NCBI GenBank assembly: GCA_021802545.1 | Contig: JAJZRS010000017.1 | Span: 1 to 60,857 of the forward strand | Direction: 5' to 3' | DNA: 60,857 nt | DNA from: Pseudomonadota bacterium | GTDB lineage: Bacteria > Pseudomonadota > Gammaproteobacteria > Burkholderiales > JABEVD01 | Shown: piece after piece, positions 1-9,792 of the stretch | How the letters are laid out: every line of letters starts with the position of its first letter | How positions within the stretch are numbered: position 1 is the stretch's first letter | The notes under the pieces: model-generated | What the model was told of the DNA's origin: nothing | The model's input: only the letters and a program-made list of their open reading frames with translations | The model's database searches: none | Made by a program: the position numbers and the translations under genes

Positions 1-1003
1 CCTTTTCAGCATCAAGGTGTTTGCGCTCGATGTGCGGCACAGGCTGTTCGGCTCGCGCAAGAAAAAGCAGGCTGTCTATCATGCGTGAAAGCCGATCGTA
101 CTCTTCAAGGCTGGATTCGAGCACATCCCGATACTCTTCAGGTGACCTGAGCCTGGAAAGCGCCACCTGCATTTCCCCCATCAGGTTATTGATGGGGGTT
201 CTGAGCTCATGGGCCAAGTCAGCAGAGAATTGGGAGAGACGCTGGAAGGATTCCTCGAGCCGATCCAGCATGTCATCAAATGCAGCTGCCAGATCTGCCA
301 GTTCTACAGGCCAGCGTTCAGCGCGAATTCGTTCATGCAGTTGCGCCGAGGTGATGGCCTGTGCTTGTTCCGTAATTTTGTTCAAAGGTGACAACCCCCT
401 TGTCACCATTAAGATGCTCAAGATCGCCGAGAGAAGCAGGCCGAAAATCAATACGAGAGTAAGCTTATGGCGATAAACCACAGTGAGCCCACCTTCCTGT
501 GAAAGGTCCAGCGCCACCTGGATGATGCGCATTTCCTTCGTTCCGGTTTGAGCAAGAGCCGCCATGAGAAGAAAGGGTTTACCCTGCGGAGATGTCCATC
601 TTAGCGCCTTGTCAGGCAATACGGCCAAGCTAGCTGATTCGGGAAACGGGAAACTTGAGAGAACCTTGCTCATGCCAGGCGTTTCGATGAGGGTTTTCCC
701 CTTCAGGTCCAACACGCGGGCGTAATACCTGGCCAGCGTGAAAGTCCTGCCTTCCCATTGCACCTCTTCGTTCAAAGCTTCAGGATCGACTGCCGGAGTC
801 CTAAGGATGGATCTCAATACATGGATCTTGTCGGTCAGGAACTGGTTGTTTTCGCGTTCGAGGTTATTGAGAAGCACCCAATATAGGAAGCCAGTGCCGA
901 GAAGCAAGAGGCTAAATGTTGAAAGGGTGTAAAGGGCTGTCAACCTGCCGGTGATCGACCAAGGTTTTCCAAATTTCAGGAAATTAGCGTGCTTCGAGGA
1001 CAT
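1..1003 (-). CDS. Heavy-metal sensor histidine kinase, CusS-like (partial, runs off left edge)
   Basis: Membrane sensor kinase that would phosphorylate the adjacent response regulator in answer to periplasmic metal, probably copper or silver given the neighbours. The reading frame opens with ATG ([15 protein letters not shown]), overlapping the end of the regulator gene by 20 nt, so the pair is translationally coupled. TM1 lies at about residues 20-40 and TM2 at about 180-200, with a periplasmic loop between; a HAMP-like stretch and the H-box LAHELRTP (phospho-accepting His near residue 264) follow. The ATPase domain lies beyond the window. At least 334 residues are present. The family (CusS/CopS/IrlS) is clear; the metal is inferred from context. 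Confidence 0.9.
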   Translation of the reverse strand, partial: MSSKHANFLKFGKPWSITGRLTALYTLSTFSLLLLGTGFLYWVLLNNLERENNQFLTDKIHVLRSILRTPAVDPEALNEEVQWEGRTFTLARYYARVLDLKGKTLIETPGMSKVLSSFPFPESASLAVLPDKALRWTSPQGKPFLLMAALAQTGTKEMRIIQVALDLSQEGGLTVVYRHKLTLVLIFGLLLSAILSILMVTRGLSPLNKITEQAQAITSAQLHERIRAERWPVELADLAAAFDDMLDRLEESFQRLSQFSADLAHELRTPINNLMGEMQVALSRLRSPEEYRDVLESSLEEYDRLSRMIDSLLFLARAEQPVPHIERKHLDAEK

Positions 1004-1658
1004 AGCCAACGCCGCGGACGGTATGGATCAGCTCTTGTTTGAATGGTGCGTCCACTTTGGCCCTGAGGCGGCGGATGGCAACGTCAATTACGTTGGTGTC
1101 GCTGTCGAAATTCATACCCCATACTTGTTCTGAAATCAGCGTGCGCGATAACACTTCGCCCGTTCTTTGCGCAAACAACGCCAGCAGCAAAAATTCCTTT
1201 TGGGTCAGGTCCAGTCGAATTCCGTTACGGACGGCATAATGACGCAACAAATCGACTTCGAGATCTGCAACGCGTAGAGTGTCTGACTGTAGGGCTGGTT
1301 TTCGCCGCAGCAAGGTGCGTACCCGAGCAAGCAGCTCGGAGAACGCAAAAGGTTTGACGAGATAGTCATCCGCGCCCAATCCCAAACCCCTGACCCGATC
1401 CTGTACTGAATCCCTGGCTGTAAGGAAGAGTACCGGCATTTGCCAGCCTCCGCCTCGCAGTGCGCCGATAATCGACCATCCGTCATGCTTGGGAAGCATG
1501 ACATCCAGAATGATCAGGCCGATTTCATCTTCGGAGGTCGCAAGATGAAGCCCATCCTCGCCATTATCGGCGATGTCGACGGTGAATCCGTTTTCTTCCA
1601 GCCCTTTTTTGAGAAAATCGGCTGTTTTCTTTTCGTCTTCAATGATCAGGATACGCAT
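984..1658 (-). CDS. OmpR-family response regulator, CusR/CopR-like
   Basis: Transcription factor of 224 residues that pairs with the overlapping sensor kinase and probably activates the copper-efflux genes to its right. It has an N-terminal receiver domain (MRILIIEDE; acidic pocket E7/D8, phospho-acceptor Asp near residue 52 in [12 protein letters not shown] near 102) and a C-terminal winged helix ending [12 protein letters not shown]. An upstream in-frame ATG at 1778 adds 40 residues unlike any receiver domain; the start at 1658 gives the normal family length and is preferred, although no strong ribosome site precedes it. Confidence 0.92.
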   Translation of the reverse strand: MRILIIEDEKKTADFLKKGLEENGFTVDIADNGEDGLHLATSEDEIGLIILDVMLPKHDGWSIIGALRGGGWQMPVLFLTARDSVQDRVRGLGLGADDYLVKPFAFSELLARVRTLLRRKPALQSDTLRVADLEVDLLRHYAVRNGIRLDLTQKEFLLLALFAQRTGEVLSRTLISEQVWGMNFDSDTNVIDVAIRRLRAKVDAPFKQELIHTVRGVGYVLEAR

Positions 1659-1692
1659 TTCAAATGGTAAAACAAGTCGAATTCTTTTGATG

Positions 1693-2067
1693 TTAACGTA
1701 CTTTTCCATCATCGCCACTTCCTGGAGGAGGGCGATTGCAGCATGCTCCTCCGGAAGATCGGGAATTGGATTTTGCATTCTCGTCCAGAAATGCGTACCA
1801 GGAAGATTTCAGCCGCCAGCCGAATCCCGGCGCAATAGGGATGCCTGCCTCTCCAAGCCATGTTTCGATGTCCCGAATCCCGGCGCATGAGGCGTCGTAG
1901 GAAACATGCAATCGATTTCGAGTAGTCATCCTGGCGCCTACGAGCAGATCCCTTGCCACGAGATTTCCGATCGCCTCTTGCAATTTTTCCGCTTTGCATG
2001 GCTTCAGGGGAATATTGCGGCTGACCACGAAAGAGCTGTTGCTCCTTGCGCCGGTAAATTCATTCAT
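1693..2067 (-). CDS. Small HMA-like protein lacking the CxxC motif
   Basis: A 124-residue protein of unknown function. The predicted pattern (strand VVSRNIPL, helix ...[12 protein letters not shown], strands LLVGARM and RLHVSYDA, helix [12 protein letters not shown]) resembles the ferredoxin-like fold of heavy-metal-associated domains, but the CxxC metal site is missing. After about residue 95 the tail is low-complexity with a CC pair. Its ATG overlaps the stop of the preceding SHOCT gene (ATGA), so the two are probably co-translated. A role in metal handling is inferred only from fold and neighbours. Confidence 0.6.
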   Translation of the reverse strand: MNEFTGARSNSSFVVSRNIPLKPCKAEKLQEAIGNLVARDLLVGARMTTRNRLHVSYDASCAGIRDIETWLGEAGIPIAPGFGWRLKSSWYAFLDENAKSNSRSSGGACCNRPPPGSGDDGKVR

Positions 2068-2297
2068 TGCTGCTCTCCCCGATTTTCCAGGTCACGCTTT
2101 ATCTGCTCGAATTCATCGCGCCCGATTTCGCCGCGCGCATAGCGTTCCTTGAGAAGATCGAGGGCGGATTTTTCAGGTTCCCGCTTCTCGGTCCCATACG
2201 TACCCCGCAACAATACCACAAGGGCAGCGATCAGGAGCCCCCAGAAAATCAACATGCCGAACCCCATTCCACCGTAATGGTTCATGTAATCCCACAT
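2064..2297 (-). CDS. SHOCT-domain small membrane protein
   Basis: A 77-residue protein with a Met/Gly/Tyr-rich N-terminus (MWDYMNHYGGMGFGM), one transmembrane helix (about residues 15-31), and a C-terminal SHOCT helix pair with the typical LLKERYARGEIGRDEFEQI. SHOCT proteins are common beside copper and silver efflux genes; the biochemical role is unknown. It overlaps the following gene by 4 nt. A second protein of the same architecture lies at 19235-19459, so each efflux cluster here carries its own copy. Confidence 0.85.
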   Translation of the reverse strand: MWDYMNHYGGMGFGMLIFWGLLIAALVVLLRGTYGTEKREPEKSALDLLKERYARGEIGRDEFEQIKRDLENRGEQQ

Positions 2298-2383
2298 CTT
2301 GCGCCTCCTTTCGTGTCAGCCACAATACACCAAAACGTTCTTCCGCTTCTCAGCCTCAACCTGAACGGCGCCAACATGCAGAC

Positions 2384-3661
2384 TCATAACGCGCTTTCAG
2401 GATTTTCAGGGGCGACTGCGTTAATTCGCCAGACCATGCAGGCTGCGGCGGCAAAAAAAGACGCAGCCAGCAAAAAAGAGGCTGCAGAAGCAAACGAGAA
2501 TAACGCCCCGGTAGTCGCGGCAGCAACCGCCTGACCCAAATTTGCTACAGAGGCCTGTTGGCCGAAAGCTGTGCCCTGCGCTTGCCCGGCCGCACCGGAA
2601 ATCATGTTGGATAGGAGGGGAGCGAGAATCCCAGATCCCGTGGCGATCATAACGATGAAGAGATCCATGATCAAAACCTGCCTCATGTAAGGGATCGCTG
2701 CAATCCCGAACATCGCCAGAATGAAAGAAAATAAGAGTAAGGTTCGAATGGAGAATCGGTGAATCAGAATCGGGAAAAAACCGATCTGGATGGCAATCAT
2801 GACAAGACTGCAAACCACAAAAAACTGGCTGATTTCACTCGGTGTCAGCGACAAGACCTGCTTTCCCAGGAGGGTAACACCCACTTCGAAAGAAGTGACG
2901 CCGAAAACGGTGATCAACGTCAGGAGCAATGCCCACCGAACCCGTGCGCTGTCCGCAGGTCTTGTCGGCTCTTTCTGCGGCATGCGGGGTTGCGTGCGTG
3001 GTGCCGGGAGCCATAAAGTCACCAGGCTACACAAAAGCGTCACCGAAGCAACTACAAAAAAGGGCGAATCCGGCATCAGAATCTTCGCCACTTTCATCTC
3101 GGGAGAAGGCGACAGCACCATCGAGGACAGCCAGCCTCCAACCATCGGTCCGAGCATGAACCCGAGCGAGGTAAACGAGGCGACGAATGAGAACATCCTC
3201 GGTTTGTCGGCCGGCTCGCATGTCCTGGCGACATAGGCAAGCGCGGCGGGCAGCACCGCAGCGGCGAATACGCCTGCGGCCATCCTGGCTGCATAAAGCG
3301 TCGTCATCGATGAAACATCGTCCAGCACAACAAGACTGATGCTGCTTCCGAAGAGTCCGATCGGGATGACACGCCAATTCATTCGATCGGACAGGATTCC
3401 CCAAAACGGCGATAGGAGAAATATCGCAATCGTATACAACCCGGTCAACAGCCCTGCGTGCCAGGGCATGGCGCTCAATTGCGAAGGTCCCATGAGACGT
3501 TCCAGCAGAAAAGGCAGGAAAGGCAATGTCACGCCATAGGCCATGGACACCGACAAGACGGCGGCAAGCAGTATTGCAAAAGCGACATGGCTCGGCGAAT
3601 GCGCTAGGGCCTCATCACCTTTTTGGATACGTCCCATGTCATTCGATATGCCTATGGACAT
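2384..3661 (-). CDS. MFS efflux transporter
   Basis: A 425-residue inner-membrane transporter of the major facilitator superfamily with about 12 predicted helices. The loop 2-3 signature (GILSDRMNWR near residue 90) and the RMAAGVFAAAVLPAALAYVA segment are like those of drug/proton antiporters of the TetA/Bcr type. The substrate cannot be read from the sequence; the setting in a copper cluster suggests a metal-complex or toxicant exporter, which is inference. A second ATG eight codons downstream (3637) is an alternative start; neither has a strong ribosome site. Confidence 0.85.
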   Translation of the reverse strand: MSIGISNDMGRIQKGDEALAHSPSHVAFAILLAAVLSVSMAYGVTLPFLPFLLERLMGPSQLSAMPWHAGLLTGLYTIAIFLLSPFWGILSDRMNWRVIPIGLFGSSISLVVLDDVSSMTTLYAARMAAGVFAAAVLPAALAYVARTCEPADKPRMFSFVASFTSLGFMLGPMVGGWLSSMVLSPSPEMKVAKILMPDSPFFVVASVTLLCSLVTLWLPAPRTQPRMPQKEPTRPADSARVRWALLLTLITVFGVTSFEVGVTLLGKQVLSLTPSEISQFFVVCSLVMIAIQIGFFPILIHRFSIRTLLLFSFILAMFGIAAIPYMRQVLIMDLFIVMIATGSGILAPLLSNMISGAAGQAQGTAFGQQASVANLGQAVAAATTGALFSFASAASFLLAASFFAAAACMVWRINAVAPENPESAL

Positions 3662-3705
3662 ACCCGCTGTCGTGAACTTCTAGATTGCCGATTTCGCATT
3701 CCTCC

Positions 3706-4134
3706 TCATAATGCACGAAGGCACGCCTCAGCCGCTCCGACCAACCCGCACCCAGTTGTACGCCGATTTCTGCCAGTCTTTAGCTCGATTTGCTCCGCAG
3801 TCGCCTGCAGCAGATCGTAAACGATCACTACGCAATCGCCTTCGACTGAAACGGATTGCACGCCCATCATGGCCTGCAAAGCGGCACGAAGCGTTTCAAT
3901 CTGGAGTGGAAGAAGCATTTGCGCCAATCTCAGTCGCCTTTGCTTGACGACTTCCAGTCCGGCAGATCTGGGTGCCCGATGGCCGGGTGCACCGACATAT
4001 AAATGCGGGTTGGCCAGAAACCGGTCCCGGCACTGCGGCGAACAGAAGGAATGGGAAATCTGCAGGTACTCCGCCGCATGCTGCCCGGCCTCCACCATCA
4101 TCCCGCAGACGGGATCTCTCACTAGTTCAGGCAT
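3706..4134 (-). CDS. YHS-domain protein with a C-terminal HMA-like half
   Basis: A 142-residue protein, probably cytoplasmic. Residues 6-45 form a YHS/TRASH-type metal-binding domain (RDPVCGMMVEAGQHA ... HSFCSPQCRDRF) with the expected three or four Cys ligands. Residues about 80-125 (LRAALQAMMGVQSVSVEGDCVVIVYDLL) look like a heavy-metal-associated ferredoxin fold without CxxC. YHS domains bind copper or related soft metals and are often fused to CopA-type ATPases, as in the ATPase at 7260-9650. A metallochaperone or metal-sensing accessory role is plausible but unproven. Confidence 0.75.
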   Translation of the reverse strand: MPELVRDPVCGMMVEAGQHAAEYLQISHSFCSPQCRDRFLANPHLYVGAPGHRAPRSAGLEVVKQRRLRLAQMLLPLQIETLRAALQAMMGVQSVSVEGDCVVIVYDLLQATAEQIELKTGRNRRTTGCGLVGAAEACLRAL

Positions 4135-4195
4135 TTCTAGGCCTCCCTAAATTGCAGTACCATCGGGCGAAAATGCTCCGGTTGTCTCAGCGCTA

Positions 4196-4675
4196 TCATT
4201 TGGATCGCATGCGTTGGCTCATTTGCTCCTGTTGCATCATCTGTTCCATCATTTCCGTCATCATTTCCATGCGCATTTCCATCATGTTGTTGGCGTTTGC
4301 ATCCATGTTGCTGCCACCCATGCTTCCCATCATATTGCCACTTCCCTGCATGCCCCCACCCATCATGCTTCCGCCCATCATCATTCCGCTACCCATGCTG
4401 CGCATCATGTTCATCCCTTCCTGCATGGTCTGCATGTGTTCCCTCATCAGTTTGCGACGTTCTTGAGGATTTTTCGCATGGCGGATTTCATTCATCTGCT
4501 TTTGCATCTTTGTCACGATGTCTCGTGCCTGCTCTCTCTGCCACTCTATGTCCGCCGGCCGCTCCTTGGATTGGACCGCAACAGCCTGTTGTTTCTCGGG
4601 ATGGTGTTCATCGTTTGCATGCAGCGGTGCGGCAAACAGCGACAATACCGCAATCAGAACAATATGCTTTTTCAT
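4196..4675 (-). CDS. Methionine-rich periplasmic protein
   Basis: A 159-residue exported protein. The start at 4675 is chosen because an AAGGAGA ribosome site lies just upstream and a clean signal peptide follows (MKKHIVLIAVLSLFAAPLHA, cleavage after HA). The mature part has an amphipathic helix rich in Lys/Glu and then a long Met/Gly tail (about residues 95-155) with repeated MMGG, GMMMG and MEMMTEMM motifs. Such thioether clusters bind Cu(I) or Ag(I), so a periplasmic buffer is likely. It is one of three Met-rich periplasmic proteins in the window (also 10438 and 18119). Confidence 0.8.
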   Translation of the reverse strand: MKKHIVLIAVLSLFAAPLHANDEHHPEKQQAVAVQSKERPADIEWQREQARDIVTKMQKQMNEIRHAKNPQERRKLMREHMQTMQEGMNMMRSMGSGMMMGGSMMGGGMQGSGNMMGSMGGSNMDANANNMMEMRMEMMTEMMEQMMQQEQMSQRMRSK

Positions 4676-4713
4676 GACCTTCTCCTTTATCAAATTAATA
4701 GGAACAACCACCA

Positions 4714-5352
4714 TTACAAACCTCTCCAGCTTGGGAAGAACGCCGGAGTAGTATCCTCGTAACGATGGTACTCATCGCCGAATTCCGCAATTGCATCCCG
4801 CTCTTCTGAACGGGCCAGGCGCACATACATCCATACCAGCAATGGAAACATCAACAATGTCAGCAAAGTCGGCCATTGCAGCAGGAAGCCGAACATGATG
4901 AGCACGAAAGCGACATACTGTGGATGACGCATCCTCGCGTAAATCCCGGTAGTCGCCAAGCGATGTTCGCGCTGGACCTGATACAGCACTCTCCATGCGG
5001 ACGCGAGCATCCAGAATCCCGCGCCGATGAAAACGATGCTCAAAATGTGCAACGGGTCAGTATGCGCATTGCCTTTCAGCCCGAGCAGGTCATGCCACAG
5101 ATGTCCGGCATTGTGTGAATATATATTTATACTGGGATAGTGTGTCTGCAGCCATCCCGACAGCAGGTAAATGGTCAGCGGGAATCCGTACATTTCGGCA
5201 AACAATGCCACGATAAAGCTGGAAAATGCTCCAAGCGATCGCCAGTCTCGTGCCGTTTTCGGCTTGGTGAAACTGAATGCAAAAACGATGAATACCGCCG
5301 AGTCGATGACGACCAGCGACCAAAGTCCATAAGCGTATTTTTCCGTATTCAT
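4714..5352 (-). CDS. ICMT/PEMT-type membrane methyltransferase family protein
   Basis: A 212-residue polytopic membrane protein of the isoprenylcysteine carboxyl methyltransferase/phospholipid methyltransferase superfamily. The C-terminal signature is present: YQVQREHRLATTGIYARMRHPQY followed by a helix and an E-rich tail (ARSEERDAIAEFGDEYHRY). The start at 5352 has a GGAGG site 5 nt upstream and overlaps the stop of the preceding gene by 4 nt. Members beside metal genes are common; the methyl acceptor is unknown and no isoprenylated substrate is implied. Confidence 0.8.
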   Translation of the reverse strand: MNTEKYAYGLWSLVVIDSAVFIVFAFSFTKPKTARDWRSLGAFSSFIVALFAEMYGFPLTIYLLSGWLQTHYPSINIYSHNAGHLWHDLLGLKGNAHTDPLHILSIVFIGAGFWMLASAWRVLYQVQREHRLATTGIYARMRHPQYVAFVLIMFGFLLQWPTLLTLLMFPLLVWMYVRLARSEERDAIAEFGDEYHRYEDTTPAFFPSWRGL

Positions 5353-6071
5353 TTTGTCCCCTCCTGCTCGAAGCGGCGAGTGTCGTTTTGCATACCGCGG
5401 TGCCAGGTAAGGTGCTCGTAGATCCCTGACCAGTACAAGCCGAAGCTGAAACCGAAACCCAGTTCTTCCAGAGGGATGCCGCCGATCATCACGCCCGACA
5501 AGGCAGGAAGGTTCCATACCGCCTCGATGTATCCAGGCGCAAGAAAAACCAAGAGCAACATGAAAGCCGCATAGAGCGAGAGGAACAACATGCCGCCGAT
5601 CAGGGTGTTGCGCAGCAGGTCAGGGCAACACAATACGTTGGCGATGCCGCCTATAGCCATTGCAGAAATTCCGGGATAGATCGGATTCCACGGCAGGAAA
5701 TACAGGATAGGAAAGGCGATGAAAGGCACAGAAATGGCGAGTCGATGCCAGCGATGGTGGCCTCTGTGACGCGCGTTACAGGACACCTCGTCCAATTCTC
5801 GGTTTGCAATGGCATTGTAGGCCACCGCGCCGATGCCGCCGATTGCGAAGCAGAAGATCAGGCTTTCGATATCGAAGCCGGTACGCTGCGCAAGGTCGAA
5901 CAGGCTAGGCGGATTCCAGTATGCCGGCACAAATATCGGCTCCGAAAGGCCGAGAAGGCTGGTCAGCAGGCTGACCTGCAGCATTTCCTTGCGAAATGCC
6001 GGTTTCACCGAGTACAGCAGCGACCACGGCAGCATGAACGCGCTGGACCAGATCAGCCATACATAATGCAT
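5349..6071 (-). CDS. Lycopene cyclase-domain membrane protein of unknown function
   Basis: A 240-residue protein with about seven predicted membrane helices. Conserved signatures of the heterodimeric/bacterial-type lycopene cyclase domain are visible: EPIFVPAYWNPPSLFDL near residue 45 and GGIPLEELGFGFSFGLYWS near 200. No other carotenoid gene is nearby, so the label reflects fold, not pathway. It lies in a tight leftward series with a methyltransferase-family protein downstream (4-nt overlap) and DUF5676 immediately upstream; all are membrane proteins in a copper island, suggesting a shared envelope role. Confidence 0.75.
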   Translation of the reverse strand: MHYVWLIWSSAFMLPWSLLYSVKPAFRKEMLQVSLLTSLLGLSEPIFVPAYWNPPSLFDLAQRTGFDIESLIFCFAIGGIGAVAYNAIANRELDEVSCNARHRGHHRWHRLAISVPFIAFPILYFLPWNPIYPGISAMAIGGIANVLCCPDLLRNTLIGGMLFLSLYAAFMLLLVFLAPGYIEAVWNLPALSGVMIGGIPLEELGFGFSFGLYWSGIYEHLTWHRGMQNDTRRFEQEGTK

Positions 6072-6365
6072 TTACCGTTCCGTTCTTCGTTCACCGCGAA
6101 AATCGCGATGGAACGTATATAGAAAGAAGTTGTATAGCGGCACCCAGATCAGAGCGAAGTACCAGCCGTACAGAAAGCTTTCCGAGAGCCCGATGAAAAA
6201 GCTCGACCAGCTTATCCATTCGAATCCAGGTAAAAGCCTGATCCATGCTTCGTACATGGCGTGATGCGGGAAAGCGAGATCCCATGCCACGCAAAGCACG
6301 AAACTGATCGCTAGGAATGTGCTGGTGGCGAAACCCACTGCGAGAAATGAAAGTCCTCTGATCAT
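6072..6365 (-). CDS. DUF5676 family membrane protein
   Basis: A 97-residue membrane protein with two long hydrophobic helices (about residues 5-28 and 55-88). The sequence between them (WDLAFPHHAMYEAWIRLLPGF) and the SESFLYGWYFALIWVPLYNFF segment are typical of DUF5676, a family seen repeatedly beside YHS proteins and copper ATPases. Its start overlaps the stop of the YHS gene by 4 nt and its stop abuts the next start, so it is part of one transcription unit. Function unknown. Confidence 0.8.
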   Translation of the reverse strand: MIRGLSFLAVGFATSTFLAISFVLCVAWDLAFPHHAMYEAWIRLLPGFEWISWSSFFIGLSESFLYGWYFALIWVPLYNFFLYTFHRDFRGERRTER

Positions 6366-6649
6366 GACGATTCCTTTCCGTTTGAAATGTACTGTTCAGG
6401 ATCCGCCTCGAATTTGTCCAGGCAACTCCTCGAACAGAAATGAAACAGCGTTCCCCGATGCACCTTCGTGTAACCTTTGTTCGCCGGCACCTGCATGCCG
6501 CATACGGGGTCGACACCGTTGCCGTCCATTGCGCCAGGCGCACTATGATCATGCCCATGCCCGCCATGCATGACATGAGCGCCGCAGCCGAAACGCATCA
6601 TCAGGAAAAACAGTCCAGCAAACAAAAGTAGTGAAAACAATCCGTCCAT
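6362..6649 (-). CDS. Membrane-anchored YHS-domain protein
   Basis: A 95-residue protein with one N-terminal membrane helix (MDGLFSLLLFAGLFFLMM), a His/Gly/Met-rich linker (HVMHGGHGHDH) and a YHS domain (VDPVCGMQVPANKG ... FHFCSRSCLDKF, residues about 46-85). The start at 6649 is preferred because CGGAGGAAAT precedes it directly; an ATG 18 nt further upstream lacks this spacing. YHS plus His-rich linker implies metal binding on the membrane surface, perhaps delivering copper to the nearby ATPase. That role is inferred. Confidence 0.8.
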   Translation of the reverse strand: MDGLFSLLLFAGLFFLMMRFGCGAHVMHGGHGHDHSAPGAMDGNGVDPVCGMQVPANKGYTKVHRGTLFHFCSRSCLDKFEADPEQYISNGKESS

Positions 6650-6682
6650 AATTTCCTCCGACTCCATTTCATAGTTGGTTCA

Positions 6683-7210
6683 TCAAGCCTTCTCTTCGCT
6701 CTTTCCAATCAGCAGTTTGTCCTCAGAAACGAAGTGGTAGGGCGGCAGATAAAGGTTCTTCGGAGCAGGTCCCCGCAATCCCGGCCGCTATTGTCGTACA
6801 GGCTCCCGTGGCATGGACAAAGCCAGCCTTCGGCAACTTTGTTCGGAACACAGCCAAGATGCGTGCAGATCCCGATCACCACCAGCCATTGCGGTCTTGA
6901 CACGTTTTGCATCCGCCTCAGGGTCGAAACCGCCCAAGGAAGCCTCCATTGCCTTGATCTGTTCACCGGTTCTGTGCATTACGAAAATGGGATTGCCTTC
7001 CCATGGAACCGTTTTCACCTTGCCGAGGTCGATAGTGTTAAGATCGACCTCGGTGGTGGCGGCGGAAAGGATGTCTGACGATGGGTTCATGCTTTCAACA
7101 AAGGGAACACAGGATGCTGCCAATCCAACCCCAGCAACCGCAGCGGTCACTTCACCCAGAAAATTCCTGCGAGAAACGTCCACCGGTTTTTTGGTTTCGT
7201 CTTCAGCCAT
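6683..7210 (-). pseudogene. petA: Rieske iron-sulfur subunit (petA-like), interrupted by two compensating frameshifts
   Basis: The N-terminus (MAEDETKKPVDVSRRNFLGE ...) has the twin-arginine and membrane anchor of ubiquinol-cytochrome c reductase Rieske proteins. The frame breaks at about 6889-6895; the cluster-binding part (CTHLGCVP ... LCPCHGS) then reads in a second frame for about 110 nt, and at about 6777-6783 the first frame resumes ([17 protein letters not shown] ...) to a TGA at 6683. Together the three pieces give a full-length Rieske protein. Either the gene is inactivated or there are two small sequencing indels. No cytochrome b or c1 gene is nearby, so this is an orphan copy in a copper locus. 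Confidence 0.8.
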
Positions 7211-7259
7211 TTATGGTTCCTTTCCGCATACTGTCTTGTCGTTTTGCTATTGCACCAAC

Positions 7260-9650
7260 TTAAAGCTCCGTGCGACGTAGCCGCAATGCATTCGTAATCA
7301 CCGATACCGAGCTGAAGCTCATGGCCGCAGCCGCAATGATCGGGGAGAGCAACAGCCCGAAGAAGGGGTAAAGCACGCCTGCCGCAATAGGAACCCCCAA
7401 AATATTGTAGATGAACGCAAAGAACAGGTTCTGCCTGATGTTCCTCATGGTCGCGCGGGAAAGCCTGAAAGCCCGGACGATTCCTCTGAGATCGCCCTTC
7501 ACGAGCGTCACCCCTGCGCTTTCCATTGCGACATCTGTGCCGGTGCCCATCGCAATGCCGACTTGAGCCTGCGCCAGAGCAGGGGCGTCGTTGATGCCGT
7601 CTCCCGCCATGGCAACGATCCTCCCTTCGGCCTGCAATTCTTTGACGATAGTTGCTTTCTGTTCCGGCAGCACCTCAGCCTCGATCCGGTCGATGCGCAG
7701 CTTTTTCGCCACCGACTCGGCCGTTGCGCGGTTGTCTCCTGTCAGCATGATGATCTGTATGCCTTCTTCATGAAGCGCCCGCACAGCTTCGGGCGTCGAA
7801 GCCTTGACAGGATCGGCCACACCGATGAGCCCCGCTGGCTTTCCGTCAATGGCGAGCAGCATCACGGTCTGCCCCTCATTGCGCAACGCTTCGGCTTGCG
7901 CAGGCAATTCGCCCGCGCCCAGCTGCAATTCATCGAAAAGCTTCGGGTTGCCCAGCGCAACCGCTCGTCCCTCGACCTTCCCTGATACTCCCTTGCCGGT
8001 GAATGATTCGAAATCATTCACTGGCGCGATGGCGAGCTTCCTTTCCTCCGCGCCCTTGACGATGGCTGCCGCCAGAGGATGTTCGCTTGCACGCTCGAGG
8101 CTAGCACCGAGCCGCAGCACCTCACTTTCCTCGAAACTGTCTACGGATTGCACTGACACCAACTTGGGTTTTCCTTCCGTAAGGGTTCCTGTCTTGTCCA
8201 CGACAAGCGTGTCGACCTTCTCCATCGTCTCCAGCGCCTCGGCGTTCTTGATCAGCACACCGGCAGTAGCCCCTCGCCCGGTTCCGACCATGATGGACAT
8301 CGGCGTGGCGAGCCCGAGCGCGCATGGACAAGCGATGATCAATACGGCAACCGCGTTGACGATGGCATGCGCGAGACGCGGCTCGGGTCCCCACAAGCCC
8401 CACACAACCAGCGTAAGCAGTGCGACGCCCACTACCGCTGGCACGAAATAGCCCGAGGCTACATCCGCCAGGCGCTGGATGGGCGCGCGAGAACGCTGCG
8501 CTTCGCTCACCATGTGCACGATCTGCGCAAGCAAAGTACCCGAGCCGACCTTCTCGGCTTTCATCACCAGGCTTCCCGTACCGTTCACGGTCGCGCCGAT
8601 CAGCTTGGATCCGGAAGTTTTCTCGACGGGAATCGATTCTCCCGTGACCATGGATTCGTCCACCGAACTCGATCCTTCGAGCGCCAAGCCGTCCACCGGC
8701 ACTTTTTCCCCTGGTCGCACGCGCAAAATGTCGCCCGTTTGAACCTGTTCGAGGGGGATGTCCTCTTCTTTTCCGTCGGATCGTACGACGCGCGCTGTCT
8801 TGGGAGCCAGTCCCAGCAGTAATTTGATCGCGGCGCTGGTCTGGCTTCTTGCGCGAAGTTCCATTACCTGACCAAGAAGAACCAGCGCCGTGATCACGGC
8901 AGCAGCCTCAAAATACACGGGCACCGTGCCATCCATCGCGCGCATCAGCGGTGGGAAGATGCCCGGCAGCAGTAACGCAACCATGCTGTATGACCAAGCC
9001 ACACCAACGCCGAGCCCGATCAAGGTGAACATGTTGAGGTGGCGGTTGACCAGCGAGGCCCAGCCGCGCTGGAACAGTGGCCAACCGCTCCATAGAACTA
9101 CCGGGGTGGCTAGCACAAACTCGATCCACTGTAACAAGCGCATCGACAGGGATTCTGGCAGCGCTTGCGGTAACAAATCCGCAGCCATCGCCAGCGCGAA
9201 CACCGGCAGCGCTAGCGCCACGCTGAACCAGAAACGTCGCGTCATGTCGCGCAATTCGCTGTTATCTTCGACAGGCGCATTGCGCGGCTCAAGCGCCATG
9301 CCGCAGATCGGGCAGGATCCCGGTTCGGTCCGGACGATTTCCGGATGCATCGGACAGGTGTATTCAATACCTGTCACAACAGATGGCGATTCCAGCTCGA
9401 GCGCCATGCCACACTTGGGGCACGATCCGGGCCCAGGCTGACGAATTTCAGGATGCATCGGGCATGTGTAGATCACACCCTTGGCGTCATGAGTTGTTTC
9501 AGGCTTCTTCAGGTACGCTTCCGGAGATGCCTGGAATTTGGTCAGGCACTTCGCGCTGCAGAAGCGGTATTCGGCATCATGGTATTGGTAATGGTGGGGC
9601 GATTCGGGTTTGACCGTCATGCCGCAAACGGGGTCTGTATCTGTCATCAT
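7260..9650 (-). CDS. copA: Copper-translocating P1B-type ATPase with N-terminal YHS and two heavy-metal-binding repeats
   Basis: A 796-residue inner-membrane ATPase that exports Cu(I) (or Ag) from the cytoplasm. Order: YHS domain (residues 5-45, DPVCGMTV ... FCSAKC), two YTCPMHPEI ... CPxCGMALE modules (about 60-125), eight membrane helices with the CPC ion-binding motif ([12 protein letters not shown]), phosphorylation loop DKTGTLT and hinge [10 protein letters not shown]. The canonical CxxC HMA domain is replaced by the YHS and HMBD modules. The second ATG (9647) is better spaced from the AGGGAGGG site and may be the real start. Paired with a Rieske remnant, cytochrome c and Cus pump. Confidence 0.95.
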   Translation of the reverse strand: MMTDTDPVCGMTVKPESPHHYQYHDAEYRFCSAKCLTKFQASPEAYLKKPETTHDAKGVIYTCPMHPEIRQPGPGSCPKCGMALELESPSVVTGIEYTCPMHPEIVRTEPGSCPICGMALEPRNAPVEDNSELRDMTRRFWFSVALALPVFALAMAADLLPQALPESLSMRLLQWIEFVLATPVVLWSGWPLFQRGWASLVNRHLNMFTLIGLGVGVAWSYSMVALLLPGIFPPLMRAMDGTVPVYFEAAAVITALVLLGQVMELRARSQTSAAIKLLLGLAPKTARVVRSDGKEEDIPLEQVQTGDILRVRPGEKVPVDGLALEGSSSVDESMVTGESIPVEKTSGSKLIGATVNGTGSLVMKAEKVGSGTLLAQIVHMVSEAQRSRAPIQRLADVASGYFVPAVVGVALLTLVVWGLWGPEPRLAHAIVNAVAVLIIACPCALGLATPMSIMVGTGRGATAGVLIKNAEALETMEKVDTLVVDKTGTLTEGKPKLVSVQSVDSFEESEVLRLGASLERASEHPLAAAIVKGAEERKLAIAPVNDFESFTGKGVSGKVEGRAVALGNPKLFDELQLGAGELPAQAEALRNEGQTVMLLAIDGKPAGLIGVADPVKASTPEAVRALHEEGIQIIMLTGDNRATAESVAKKLRIDRIEAEVLPEQKATIVKELQAEGRIVAMAGDGINDAPALAQAQVGIAMGTGTDVAMESAGVTLVKGDLRGIVRAFRLSRATMRNIRQNLFFAFIYNILGVPIAAGVLYPFFGLLLSPIIAAAAMSFSSVSVITNALRLRRTEL

Positions 9651-9792
9651 TCCCTCCCTGCTTCAATTATAGTTTTTCGGTTATCCTCAAATAAAATCAG
9701 TACCGGAAAAGAAAGCGAAGTGAGCTGACGGCCATAATAAAATGACGACCGAATCCAATTATTCGGACACCCAAACAGGGGTCCCACTTTTT

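Noticed and set aside
2067..2534. Plus-strand frame of 155 codons
   Set aside because: Antisense to the SHOCT gene and the 3' end of the MFS gene.
5349..6071. Carotenoid biosynthesis gene
   Set aside because: The fold is of the lycopene cyclase domain, but no phytoene or lycopene genes are present; the copper context argues for another role.
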